Origin: JBOGEN01 sp050743265
Lineage (GTDB): Bacteria > Actinomycetota > Actinomycetes > JBOGEN01
Length of the DNA: 29,011 nucleotides
NCBI GenBank assembly: GCA_050743265.1
Contig: JBOGEN010000117.1
Coordinates: 1-29,011, forward strand
Direction of reading: 5' to 3'
Shown: in pieces, positions 13,952 through 21,168 of the stretch
Layout: the number at the start of each line of letters is the position of its first letter
Numbering within the stretch: the first letter of the stretch is position 1
The notes under the pieces: model-generated
Told to the model about the DNA's origin: nothing
Databases searched by the model: none
The model's input: only the letters and a program-made list of their open reading frames with translations
Translations under genes and position numbers: made by a program

Positions 13952-15622
13952 TCAGCCCTGGCCGGCGTCCTGACCGCCGGACGAGGACTCACCGCCCGCC
14001 CCGCGACCGCGGCCGCGTCCCCGGCGACGGCGCCGGGCCGGGCGCTCGTCCGTGCGGGTGGACGTGCTCGTGCTGCCACGGCCCGTGGAGGCCTCTGCCG
14101 GCCCTGTGGCGGATGCGGCCCCGGCCGGTGGGGTCGAGGCCGCCCCCGTACGGCCGTCGTGCCGTTCGCCGTTGCCGTCCACCGGCTCGCCGTTGCGCGT
14201 CCGCCGCCGGCTCCTGTTCCGGGACCGACTGGGCCGCGGGGACTCCGCTGCCTTGGCCGGGCGCCGGCTCCTGGTGACGGGGGCCGGCCGTCCGCCCAGG
14301 TCCTCGACCTCCTCGGCCGCGAGCCCGGCACGGGTCCGCGCCGAGCGGGGCAGGGTGCCTTTGGCGCTGGCCGGGATATCGAGCGCTTCTCGGAGGTGCT
14401 CCGACGTCGAGTACGTCTCCAGCGGGTCGCGGAACGGCAGCCCGAGGGCTTCGCTGATCATGTTCCAGCGCGGGACGTCGTCCCAGTCGACGAGCGTCAC
14501 CGCGATGCCGGTCTTGCCCGCCCGGCCGGTCCGCCCGATGCGGTGGACGTAGATCTTCTCGTCCTCGGGGCACTGGTAGTTGACGACGTGGGTCACGTCC
14601 AGCACGTCGATCCCCCGGGCCGCGACGTCGGTGGCGACCAGCACGTCGATCTTGGCGCTGCGGAACGCCCGCAAGGCCTGCTCGCGCTGCCCCTGGCCGA
14701 GGTCGCCGTGCACCGAGCCAGCGGCGAAGCCTCGCTCGGAGAGGTCCTCGGCCACCCGGGCGGCGGTGCGCTTGGTGCGGCAGAAGACGATCGTGCGCCC
14801 GCGGTCCGCGGCCTGCAGGATGCGGGCGAGCATCTCCAGCTTGTCCAGCGCGTGGGCGCGGAACGCGTGCTGCGTGGTCGCGGCCACGGTGGCGCCGGCG
14901 TCGTCGGGGTCGTGCGCCCGGATGTTGGTCGGCTGCCGCAGGTACCGCCGGGACAGCGAGACGATCTGGCTCGGCATGGTGGCCGAGAACAGCATCGTCT
15001 GGCGTACGGCGGGGGTCTGGTCGATGATCTTCTCCACGTCGGGCAGGAAGCCCATGTCGAGCATCTCGTCCGCCTCGTCGAGCACGAGCACCTTGACGTG
15101 CCCGAGGTCGAGGTGGCGCTGCCTGGCCAGGTCGAGCAGCCGGCCGGGAGTGCCCACCACGACCTCGACGCCGGACGAGAGCGCCTCGATCTGCGGCTCG
15201 TACGCCCGGCCGCCGTACACCGAGAGCACGCGCACCTTGCGCCGCGCCCCCGCGGTCTCGATGTCGCCGGTGACCTGCACGCAGAGCTCGCGTGTCGGGA
15301 CGACGACGAGCGCCTGCGGGCGGCCGTCGCCCGGCTCGTCGTCCGCCGGGGCGGCGATGCGCTGGAGGAGCGGCACGCCGAACGCGAGCGTTTTGCCCGT
15401 GCCGGTCTTGGCCTGGCCGATGAGGTCGCCGCCCGCCAGGGCGATCGGCAGCGTCATCTCCTGGATGGGGAACGGCTCGGTGATGCCGGCGTCGTCGAGC
15501 GCACCGGCGGTTGCTTCCATCACTCCGAGGTCACGGAAGGTCGTCAGGATGAATCCTCTCGTCGGACGGGTCGGCACTCCCGGCGTCGGCACGGGCGGCA
15601 AGGGTTTCGTCGAGCCGCGCAC
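13952..15622 (-). CDS. DEAD-box ATP-dependent RNA helicase with a basic RG-rich tail
   Basis: RNA helicase of 556 residues for RNA unwinding in ribosome assembly or decay. Motifs in order: Q motif FRDLG...ITEPFPIQ (29-54), Walker A AKTGTGKT (71-78), PTREL (109-113), TPGR (158-161), DEAD (182-185), SAT (213-215), ATDVAARGID (330-339) and HRIGRTGR (360-367). From about 445 a disordered Arg/Ser/Gly tail follows, ending in repeated RGRG and QDAGQG, probably for RNA binding. It matches the RhlE-like gene (Rv3211) next to the ferritin-like gene in mycobacteria. The track start is GTG 15622, but homologs start at TTFRDLG; GTG 15592 or 15577, or a CTG at 15547 with a good ribosome site, are alternatives. 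Confidence 0.9.
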   Translation of the reverse strand: MRGSTKPLPPVPTPGVPTRPTRGFILTTFRDLGVMEATAGALDDAGITEPFPIQEMTLPIALAGGDLIGQAKTGTGKTLAFGVPLLQRIAAPADDEPGDGRPQALVVVPTRELCVQVTGDIETAGARRKVRVLSVYGGRAYEPQIEALSSGVEVVVGTPGRLLDLARQRHLDLGHVKVLVLDEADEMLDMGFLPDVEKIIDQTPAVRQTMLFSATMPSQIVSLSRRYLRQPTNIRAHDPDDAGATVAATTQHAFRAHALDKLEMLARILQAADRGRTIVFCRTKRTAARVAEDLSERGFAAGSVHGDLGQGQREQALRAFRSAKIDVLVATDVAARGIDVLDVTHVVNYQCPEDEKIYVHRIGRTGRAGKTGIAVTLVDWDDVPRWNMISEALGLPFRDPLETYSTSEHLREALDIPASAKGTLPRSARTRAGLAAEEVEDLGGRPAPVTRSRRPAKAAESPRPSRSRNRSRRRTRNGEPVDGNGERHDGRTGAASTPPAGAASATGPAEASTGRGSTSTSTRTDERPARRRRRGRGRGRGAGGESSSGGQDAGQG

Positions 15623-15741
15623 CGTGTGACGTGGTGCCGGGTGGCCAACCGCGGTCGGGTCGCCTCAGTCGTCTGATGGCCCGCCGCGGCACCCTCCGAG
15701 AGGTGGGCGTCCGGTTCTGGCGGACCGCATATACGCCAGCG

Positions 15742-15747
15742 AGTCTA
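15742..15747 (-). promoter_or_regulatory. Candidate -10 element (TAGACT) of the helicase gene
   Basis: Minus-strand TAGACT lies in the 188-base divergent gap between the helicase and ferritin-like genes. The leader would be over 100 bases, long for this window. A GCATATACGCC stretch beside it (15727-15737) is the most AT-rich part of the gap. Confidence 0.3.
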
Positions 15748-15797
15748 CCCGTCGCTTGGATCTCTCACCCGTAGGTGGAGAGGAACGGGTCCCTCGC

Positions 15798-15803
15798 TAC
15801 CCT
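15798..15803 (+). promoter_or_regulatory. -10 element (TACCCT) placed for a leaderless ferritin-like mRNA
   Basis: TACCCT lies seven bases before ATG 15811, with no ribosome site. This favours 15811 over the in-frame ATG at 15775, which lies upstream of the hexamer. Confidence 0.5.
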
Positions 15804-15810
15804 GCCCGCC

Positions 15811-16515
15811 ATGGCGGAGCGGGGCACCTGGCGGGACGAGACCCACCTCGAGTCCGACCCCGAGTACCGGGAGGCGGTGGTCGACCTGCTCGGCGTGCTC
15901 GCGTACGCGGAGATCACCGCGTTCCAGCGGCTCGCGGCCGACGTGGCGCTGGCCCCGACCACGGCTGACAAGGCCGCGCTGGGTGAGATGGCCGTGTCCG
16001 AGTTCGGCCACTTCGTCCGCCTGCGGGACCGGCTGAGCGAGATGGGCGTGGACCCCGAGGTCGCGATGAGGCCCTTCGCGGACGCGCTCGACCAGTTCCA
16101 CGCCCAGACCTCCCCGAGCACGTACCTGGAGAGCCTGGTCAAGGCGTACGTCGGGGACGGTATCGCCTGCGACTTCTACCGTGAGGTGGCCGAGTTCGTG
16201 GACGGGCGAACCCGCGCCCTCGTCCTCGACGTCCTCGAGGACACCGGGCACGCGGACTTCGCCGTCGAGAAGGTGCGTGCGGCGATCGCGGCCGACCCCA
16301 CGGTCGGGGGACGGCTCGCGCTCTGGGCGCGGCGTCTCGTGGGGGAGGCGCTGAGCCAGGCCCAGCGGGTCGCCGCCCAGCGGGACGCGCTCTCGTCCCT
16401 CATCGTGGGTGGGGTGGACCAGCCGGGCGCGGACCTGGCCGAGCTCGGCCGTGTCCTCGCCCGGCTCACCGAGGCCCACTCCCGCCGGATGTCCGCGATG
16501 GGGCTTTCCGCCTGA
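15811..16515 (+). CDS. Ferritin-fold protein (MiaE_2-like)
   Basis: Protein of 234 residues with a four-helix ferritin-like core. Carboxylate and histidine positions fit a di-metal site: YAEITAFQRL in helix 1, EMAVSEFGHFVRL in helix 2, FYREVAEFVDG in helix 3 and LEDTGHADFAVEKV in helix 4. The relatives are labelled tRNA-(ms2io6A)-hydroxylase-like or ferritin-like fold proteins (Rv3210c type), but tRNA hydroxylation has not been shown for the actinobacterial group and MiaB context is absent here. It stands divergent from the DEAD-box helicase and convergent on DUF3107, the same neighbours as in mycobacteria. A 17-bp repeat begins at its stop codon. Confidence 0.82.
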   Translation: MAERGTWRDETHLESDPEYREAVVDLLGVLAYAEITAFQRLAADVALAPTTADKAALGEMAVSEFGHFVRLRDRLSEMGVDPEVAMRPFADALDQFHAQTSPSTYLESLVKAYVGDGIACDFYREVAEFVDGRTRALVLDVLEDTGHADFAVEKVRAAIAADPTVGGRLALWARRLVGEALSQAQRVAAQRDALSSLIVGGVDQPGADLAELGRVLARLTEAHSRRMSAMGLSA

Positions 16516-16566
16516 AGGTCGACCGGGCCTGAAGGTCGACCCGAAGGCCCGCCTGAAGGCTCGGCC
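16510..16566 (+). repeat. 17-bp tandem repeat beginning at the ferritin-like stop codon
   Basis: GCCTGAAGGTCGACC occurs at 16510-16524 and 16527-16541, and a degenerate copy (GCCTGAAGGCTCGGCC) at 16551-16566. The first copy supplies the last alanine codon and the TGA stop of the gene. The array fills most of the 84-base gap before DUF3107, where a terminator between convergent genes would be expected. Confidence 0.75.
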
Positions 16567-16599
16567 TCGAGGCGCTGACCTCCCACGTGGCCCCGGCCG

Positions 16600-16827
16600 C
16601 TACATCGAGCCGAAGCCGACCTGCCGCTGCGAGGGTTCGCCGATCTCGACGTACGCGAGCTTGTCCACGGGGACGATGACGCGGCGGCCCCTCCCGTCGA
16701 CCAGGGACAGAAGCCCCGACCCCTTGCCGAGAGCGGTGGAGACGGCCTTCTCGATCTCGTCCGCGGACTCCTCGCTCTCCAGGACGATCTCGCGGGGCGC
16801 GTACTGCACACCGATCTTGACCTCCAC
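16600..16827 (-). CDS. DUF3107 family protein
   Basis: Small soluble protein of 75 residues, the complete family length, homologous in pattern to mycobacterial TB9.4 (Rv3208A). Sequence features: MEVKIGVQYAPREIVLESEESADEIEKAV, an acidic helix, then GSGLLSLVDGRGRRVIVPVDKLAYVEIGEP and a short end. This is a beta-alpha-beta pattern with no catalytic motif. Function unknown. GTG 16827 has GGGAGGA six bases upstream (plus 16834-16840). An ATG nearby is out of frame. It lies between the ferritin-like gene and the TetR gene, the same order as in mycobacteria, and may share the TetR transcript, since both are on the minus strand with a 90-base gap. Confidence 0.85.
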   Translation of the reverse strand: MEVKIGVQYAPREIVLESEESADEIEKAVSTALGKGSGLLSLVDGRGRRVIVPVDKLAYVEIGEPSQRQVGFGSM

Positions 16828-16917
16828 GCGGCATCCTCCCGATCGGACGGTAACGCGCGGACCTCGCGCAGAACCGGGGCCCAGGCTAGCCGAGCCGCGG
16901 GGGGACGACGCAGCGCG

Positions 16918-17535
16918 TCACGAGGTGCGCGGGAACCCCCGGATGCCCCGCCAGGACAGCGAGGCGAGCAGGCGGACGGCCGCGTCCCTGGGGATGGAGC
17001 CCTCGGCCGTGAGCCAGTAGCGGGCGGTCACCTGGGCCATGCCGACCATGCCGACCGCGAGCACGTGCGCCTCCTCCGGGGAGAGGCCCGCGTCCTCACG
17101 GATGATCTCCGCGATGGCGTCGGCGCAGTCCTGCGTCGTCTGCTCGACGCGGGCGCGCACGGCATGGACGTTGGTGAGGTCGGACTCGAACACGAGCCGG
17201 AAGGCCTCGCCCTCCCCGTCGACGAACTCGAAGTACGCGGCGATGGTCGCCGCGACCCGCTGCTTGTTCTCCGTCGTGGACGCGAGCGCCTCGCGGACCT
17301 TGCCGACCAGCGCGTCGGCGTGCTGGTCGAGCAGCGCGAGGTAGAGGTCGAGCTTGCCGGGGAAGTGCTGGTAGAGCACCGGCTTGCTGACGCCGGCGCG
17401 CTCGGCGATGTCGTCCATCGCCGCGGCGTGGTAGCCCTGCGCGACGAACACCTCCTGCGCGGCGCCGAGCAGCTGAGCCCGGCGGGCGAGCCGTGGCAAC
17501 CGGGTGCCCCTACGGACGTCGGGGCTGGTGGTCAC
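16918..17535 (-). CDS. TetR family transcriptional regulator
   Basis: DNA-binding repressor-type protein of 205 residues. The N-terminal TetR helix-turn-helix is clear at about 20-63 (AAQEVFVAQGYHAAAMDDIAERAGVSKPVLYQHFPGKLDLYLALL). The C-terminal domain (70-205) is helical with EFVDGEGEAFRLVFESDLT and VGMAQVTARYWL, as in the Rv3208 group. Ligand and targets are unknown. Start: GTG 17535 with GGAGGT upstream; a longer frame to 17688 runs into Arg/Ser-rich sequence that is not TetR-like. The product is the last backbone regulator before the NHEJ/nuclease block; whether it controls DUF3107 or the 64-residue protein cannot be judged. Confidence 0.88.
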   Translation of the reverse strand: MTTSPDVRRGTRLPRLARRAQLLGAAQEVFVAQGYHAAAMDDIAERAGVSKPVLYQHFPGKLDLYLALLDQHADALVGKVREALASTTENKQRVAATIAAYFEFVDGEGEAFRLVFESDLTNVHAVRARVEQTTQDCADAIAEIIREDAGLSPEEAHVLAVGMVGMAQVTARYWLTAEGSIPRDAAVRLLASLSWRGIRGFPRTS

Positions 17536-17568
17536 GGGCACCTCCGGGTCGGGGATCGGCGTCAGCCA

Positions 17569-17574
17569 TCCTAC
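17569..17574 (-). promoter_or_regulatory. Candidate -10 element (TAGGAT) of the TetR gene
   Basis: Minus-strand TAGGAT gives a predicted transcript start near 17562 and a leader of about 27 bases holding the GGAGGT ribosome site. It stands in the 61-base gap after the 64-residue ORF. Confidence 0.35.
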
Positions 17575-17596
17575 GGTGCGGTAACCTCCGCGCCCC

Positions 17597-17791
17597 TCAG
17601 CGGTAGTCGTCCTCGTCCAGCTCGACGACCTGCTGCTGCTCGGCGGCGTCCGCCTCGGTGACCTCGGGGTCCACCTCGCCCGGTGCACGCGCGGTCGCGG
17701 CCCGCTCGGGGTACTCGGCGTCCTCAGGGTACTCGGCGGCCTCGGGGGTCACGGTGTCCTCGGCGTCGGAGTGGAGGTCCATCTCGGACAC
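17597..17791 (-). CDS. Small acidic hypothetical protein, 64 residues
   Basis: Highly acidic protein beginning MSEMDLHSDAEDTVTPE and ending VVELDEDDYR, without hydrophobic segments and probably disordered. Residues 18-29 contain a short internal repeat (EYPED, EYPER) that reflects an 18-base tandem duplication. I recognise no family. Start: GTG 17791 with AAGGAG six bases upstream; the in-frame ATG three codons later is an alternative. It lies upstream of the TetR gene on the same strand with 61 bases between. The strong ribosome site and strand-consistent composition argue that it is translated. Confidence 0.55.
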   Translation of the reverse strand: MSEMDLHSDAEDTVTPEAAEYPEDAEYPERAATARAPGEVDPEVTEADAAEQQQVVELDEDDYR

Positions 17792-17858
17792 GGCGGGCTC
17801 CTTGTCGTCGAGGGGTGCCTGCGCCGGGCGTGGTGTCCTTGTCTCCCCGGACGCGACC

Positions 17859-17864
17859 AGCCTA
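17859..17864 (-). promoter_or_regulatory. Candidate -10 element (TAGGCT) before the 64-residue ORF
   Basis: Minus-strand TAGGCT lies 68 bases before GTG 17791, in the 142-base gap after the LigD-type gene. No good -35 was seen. Confidence 0.22.
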
Positions 17865-17884
17865 TGCCGTCCACGCCAGCCGCT

Positions 17885-17932
17885 CGATAGGCCAGCCGCC
17901 CGATAGGCCAGCCGCCTGCTGGGCCAGCCTCC
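17885..17932 (+). repeat. 16-bp tandem repeat beside the LigD-type stop
   Basis: CGATAGGCCAGCCGCC occurs twice without a gap (17885-17900 and 17901-17916), followed by the diverged TGCTGGGCCAGCCTCC (17917-17932), two bases from the LigD-type stop codon. It fills the junction between the conserved backbone and the NHEJ/nuclease block. Confidence 0.75.
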
Positions 17933-17933
17933 G

Positions 17934-18848
17934 CTACGGCAGCCGGGGGCGCTTGGCCGCGGTGAGGGGCTCGAGCAGGTCACCCTCGCGGTCCACCCGC
18001 TCGAGGACGTCTTCGGCGGTGAAGACCAGGTCGTCCGGGCGGCGGCAGACCTCCACCTCGTCCCAGGTGACCGGCGTGGACACGGTCGGTTGCTCTCGTG
18101 CCCGCAGCGAGTACGCGGCGACCGTCGTCTTGGCGGCGTTGTTCTGCGACCAGTCCACGAACACCTTGCCGCCCCGGACCTGCTTGGCCATCTTGTCCAC
18201 GACGAGCCCGGGCTCGCGGGACGCCAGGACTGCCGCCATCTCCTTCGCGTACGTCGAGGTGTGCTCCGCCGACGTCTCGGCCACCGGCACGTACAGCTGC
18301 ATGCCCTTCGACCCCGACGTCTTCGGGTACGCGGTGAGCCCGTCCTCCGCGACGTGCTCGCGGACCATCGTGGCCACGCGGCAGCACTCGACCACCGTGG
18401 CGGGAGGCCCGGGGTCGAGGTCGACGACGAGCAGGTCCGCCCCCCGGACGCCGCCGCGTGGCCCGACCGTCCACTGGGGGATGTGGAGCTCCAGGGCGGC
18501 GAGGTTGGCGAGCCACACGAGGTCGGCCAGCTCGTCCACGAGGATGAAGTCGATCGTCTCGCGGTCCATGGTGCTGCCGGGCACGGGCAGCGTGACCGTA
18601 TGCACCCAGTCCGGCGTGTGCGAGGGGGCGTTCTTCTCGAAGAAGGAGGACGCCTCGACCCCGTCAGGGAAGCGCTTGCGGGTGAGCGGGCGTCCGGCCA
18701 GGTGCGGCAGCAGCACCGGCGCGATCCGGCTGTAGTAGTCGATGACCTCGCCCTTGGTGAAGCCCGTCGCGGGGTAGAGCACCTTGTCCAGGTTGGACAG
18801 GCCCAGCCGGTGCCCGTCGACCTCGACGGTGACCTTCTCAGACGCCAC
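17934..18848 (-). CDS. LigD-type polymerase domain protein (NHEJ primase-polymerase)
   Basis: Stand-alone archaeo-eukaryotic-primase-type polymerase of 304 residues that fills gaps during non-homologous end joining. Seen: LSNLDKVLYPATGFTKGEVIDYY (17-39), phosphate-contacting RKRFPDGV (58-64), LELHIPQW (119-126), the catalytic pair D143 and D145 in VVDLDPG, SGSKG (178-182) and VDWSQN (231-236), whose D232 is the expected third metal ligand. There is no ligase and no 3'-phosphoesterase domain, so it corresponds only to the polymerase part of multi-domain LigD. GTG 18848 has a strong GGAGGGA ribosome site. A Ku gene lies 1.3 kb away. The ATP-dependent ligase must be encoded elsewhere or be absent. 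Confidence 0.88.
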   Translation of the reverse strand: MASEKVTVEVDGHRLGLSNLDKVLYPATGFTKGEVIDYYSRIAPVLLPHLAGRPLTRKRFPDGVEASSFFEKNAPSHTPDWVHTVTLPVPGSTMDRETIDFILVDELADLVWLANLAALELHIPQWTVGPRGGVRGADLLVVDLDPGPPATVVECCRVATMVREHVAEDGLTAYPKTSGSKGMQLYVPVAETSAEHTSTYAKEMAAVLASREPGLVVDKMAKQVRGGKVFVDWSQNNAAKTTVAAYSLRAREQPTVSTPVTWDEVEVCRRPDDLVFTAEDVLERVDREGDLLEPLTAAKRPRLP

Positions 18849-18881
18849 GTGAGGCTCCCTCCACGTCGTCAGCCCTTCGTG

Positions 18882-19919
18882 TCAGCCCGTGAGCGCGTCG
18901 AGTGCGGCGTCCACGTCGTCGGTCGTGGTGTAGAGGTGGAACGCGGCGCGCAGGCTGCCGGCCCGGGCAGCGGCGCGTACCCCGGCGCGGGCCAGCCGCG
19001 TCTCAGCGTCCGGGACGTCCACGGACACGATGGCGCTGTCTCCCGCCGGCAGGCCGAGCCCGGCCCGGAAGCGGTTCGCCAGACCCACGTCGTACTCACC
19101 GATGCGCTCCACGCCGATCTGCTCCACCAGCTCGAGCGCGGGTGCCGTGCCCACCCAGCAGAACCAGGCCGGGCTCACGTCGTAGCGGCGCGCCTCGGAG
19201 GCCAGGCGCATCGGGAGGCCGTAGTAGGACGCGTGGATGTCCTCCGCGGCGTACCAGCCGGCATAGATCGGACGGAGCATGCTGCGCAGCCGCTCCGAGA
19301 CCGTGAGGAACGCGGTCCCCCGGGGGGACATCAGCCACTTGTAGGCGCCACACACGACCGCGTCGACCCGGGAGGCGTCCACCGGGTGCCAGCCGACCGC
19401 CTGCGTCGCGTCGACGACCACGAGCGCGCCCACGGAGCGTGCCGCCTCGATGACGGTGTCGAGATCGGCGACGTACCCGTTCGAGGACTGGACGGCGCTG
19501 AGCGAGACGAGCGTCGTCCGGGGGCCGATCGCGTCGGCGACCCGGTCGGCGGGCACGGTGCGAACGACGACCCCGCGGTCCTGCTGGACGACCCACGGGT
19601 AGAGCCCCGAGGTGAACTCGATCTCGGGCACCACGACTTCGGCCCCCTCCGGGAGCGCAGCCGCGACCAGCCCCAGGAGCTCGGACACGGTGCTCCCGAC
19701 CGCCACCTGGGCGACGTCCGTGCCGACGAGCCGCGCGAACGACGCCCGCGCCCGCTCGGTGGACTCGCCCCACTCCTCCCAGCTGCGGGTGCCGTGCCGC
19801 CAGACGTCCAGCGCCTCCTGCAGCGCGTCCCATGCCGGGGTCGGGGGCAGGCCGTAGCTGGCCGTGTTGAGCCAGCCTGGATCCGGCGTCCAGAGCGGCT
19901 GCGCCTCGCTGACCTCCAT
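18882..19919 (-). CDS. Class V aminotransferase / cysteine desulfurase-like PLP enzyme
   Basis: PLP enzyme of 345 residues, fold type I. Landmarks: N-terminal LNTASYGLPP (17-26), the cofactor phosphate region VGSTVSELL (74-82), EFTSGLYPW (101-109), D170 and Q173 in VVVDATQAVGWHP, and the Schiff-base lysine K194 in CGAYKWLMSPRG. The C-terminal domain is short, ending AFHLYTTTDDVDAALDAL. The catalytic cysteine loop of true cysteine desulfurases is not evident, so it is more likely an aminotransferase or lyase of unknown substrate. ATG 19919 has GGAGGAG upstream. It lies 33 bases upstream of the LigD-type gene on the same strand, so the two are probably one transcript, an odd partner for end joining. 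Confidence 0.85.
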   Translation of the reverse strand: MEVSEAQPLWTPDPGWLNTASYGLPPTPAWDALQEALDVWRHGTRSWEEWGESTERARASFARLVGTDVAQVAVGSTVSELLGLVAAALPEGAEVVVPEIEFTSGLYPWVVQQDRGVVVRTVPADRVADAIGPRTTLVSLSAVQSSNGYVADLDTVIEAARSVGALVVVDATQAVGWHPVDASRVDAVVCGAYKWLMSPRGTAFLTVSERLRSMLRPIYAGWYAAEDIHASYYGLPMRLASEARRYDVSPAWFCWVGTAPALELVEQIGVERIGEYDVGLANRFRAGLGLPAGDSAIVSVDVPDAETRLARAGVRAAARAGSLRAAFHLYTTTDDVDAALDALTG

Positions 19920-19967
19920 GCGGCTCCTCCGTCCGGTGGCCGGCACCGGCCGGCCGAGATCACGGCC

Positions 19968-19973
19968 ACGGTA
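19968..19973 (-). promoter_or_regulatory. Candidate -10 element (TACCGT) of the aminotransferase-ligD transcript
   Basis: Minus-strand TACCGT lies 48 bases before ATG 19919, in the 188-base divergent gap facing the Ku gene. GC-rich near-palindromic sequence (CCGGTGGCCGGCACCGG) fills the predicted leader. Confidence 0.3.
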
Positions 19974-20015
19974 GCCGCGTCGTCTCGGCACGAGCGCTGG
20001 GACGCCGCCTCGCCG

Positions 20016-20021
20016 TACTCT
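20016..20021 (+). promoter_or_regulatory. Candidate -10 element (TACTCT) of the Ku gene
   Basis: TACTCT lies 86 bases before GTG 20108 in the divergent gap. No clear -35 and no SOS-box-like palindrome were seen. Confidence 0.25.
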
Positions 20022-20107
20022 GTCCCGGACGCCCCACCGAGGCGACCTGCCGAAACGAGGCGGCAGGACCGCTGGCGCGTGAGGCCACGGCGCGGGAGGT
20101 TGATCGG

Positions 20108-21100
20108 GTGAGGAGCATCTGGAAGGGCGCGATCTCGTTCGGCCTTGTCTCGATCCCGGTGAGGCTGTACTCGGCCACCGAGGAGAAGAACGTCGCCTTC
20201 CACCAGGTCCATCGGGACGACGGCGGGCGCATCCGCTACCGCAGGGTCTGCCAGGTGGACGGCGAGGAGGTGCAGTACTCCGACATCGCCAAGGGGTACG
20301 AGCTGGCCTCGGGTGAGGTCGTCGTGCTCACGGACGAGGACTTCGTCGAGCTGCCGCTGTCCTCGAGCAAGGCGGTGGAGGTGCTCCGGTTCGTCCCGCT
20401 GGAGCAGGTCGATCCGATGTACTTCACCCGCAGCTACTACCTCGAGCCGGACGCCACGGGCACGAAGCCGTACGTGCTGCTCCGCGAGGCGCTCACCGCG
20501 TCCGGCCGGGTGGCTGTGGTGAAGGTGGCGCTGCGCCAGCGTGAGTCCCTCGCCTGCATGCGCGTGGTCGACGACGTGCTCGTGCTCGAGATGATGCTGT
20601 GGCCGGACGAGATCAGGGCGGCCGACTTCGGCTTCCTCGACGAGGACGTGTCTCCGCGCAAGCAGGAGGTCGCGATGGCGCAGTCCCTCATCGAGGCCAT
20701 GTCCGGCGACTTCGAGCCCGGCGAGTACGAGGACGAGTACCGCGCCGCCGTGGAGGCCCTCATCGAGGCCAAGGTGGCCGGCCGGGAGGTCGTCGAGCCC
20801 GAGCAGCCCGAGGAGGAGGGCACGGGCACCGTCGTGGACCTGATGGCGGCGCTGCGGGCGAGCGTCGACGCGGCCAAGCGCGGGCGGGGCGAGTCGGCGG
20901 GTACCGCCGCGTCGGACGCGGGCGGCACGGCCAAGGCCGCGAAGAGCAGGACGACCAAGAAGGCTCCCGCGGCCAAGACCGCGACGAAGTCGTCCGGCAC
21001 GTCCGCTGCCAAGACGACCCGGAAGAAGACCGCGGCCAAGAAGCCCGCCTCGGCGAGCAAGGCACCGGCGAAGAAGAAGGCGAGCCGGCGCAGCGCCTGA
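20108..21100 (+). CDS. ku: Ku DNA end-binding protein with a lysine-rich tail
   Basis: Forms a homodimeric ring on double-strand ends and recruits LigD in bacterial non-homologous end joining. It has 330 residues. The core (1-about 260) starts with the hallmark MRSIWKGAISFGLVSIPVRLYSA and contains FHQVHRDDGGRIRYRRVC (31-48), KGYE (62-65) and LRFVPLEQVDPMYFTRSYYLEP (93-114). From about 272 to 330 the sequence is an Ala/Lys/Thr-rich tail with AAKK and PAKK-like units, resembling the extended basic tails of some actinobacterial Ku proteins that bind DNA away from ends. GTG 20108 has GGGAGGT seven bases before it. It is divergent from the aminotransferase-LigD pair. Confidence 0.95.
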   Translation: MRSIWKGAISFGLVSIPVRLYSATEEKNVAFHQVHRDDGGRIRYRRVCQVDGEEVQYSDIAKGYELASGEVVVLTDEDFVELPLSSSKAVEVLRFVPLEQVDPMYFTRSYYLEPDATGTKPYVLLREALTASGRVAVVKVALRQRESLACMRVVDDVLVLEMMLWPDEIRAADFGFLDEDVSPRKQEVAMAQSLIEAMSGDFEPGEYEDEYRAAVEALIEAKVAGREVVEPEQPEEEGTGTVVDLMAALRASVDAAKRGRGESAGTAASDAGGTAKAAKSRTTKKAPAAKTATKSSGTSAAKTTRKKTAAKKPASASKAPAKKKASRRSA

Positions 21101-21125
21101 GCGGGCCGCTCGAGAGGTGCCTTAC

Positions 21126-21168
21126 AGAGCGAGGGCCCTAGAGAGAGGCGCGGGCTAGAGCGAGGGCC
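21126..21168 (-). repeat. 12-bp direct repeat spanning the stop of nuclease gene 1
   Basis: AGAGCGAGGGCC occurs at 21126-21137 and 21157-21168 on the plus strand. The second occurrence overlaps the stop codon of the minus-strand nuclease gene (21155-21157). It lies in the 54-base gap between the convergent Ku and nuclease genes. Confidence 0.6.

Noticed and set aside
13913..15676. 587-codon plus-strand frame opposite the DEAD-box helicase
   Set aside because: Pure antisense shadow; all helicase motifs are on the minus strand.
18090..20111. 673-codon plus-strand frame opposite the LigD-type and aminotransferase genes
   Set aside because: It is rich in Arg, His, Gly and Pro, which is typical of antisense frames in GC-rich DNA. 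Both opposite-strand genes have complete catalytic motifs.
21100..21155. GAGCGGGCCGCTC after Ku as a terminator hairpin
   Set aside because: The arms meet with no room for a loop of three bases unless the stem shrinks to four or five pairs.
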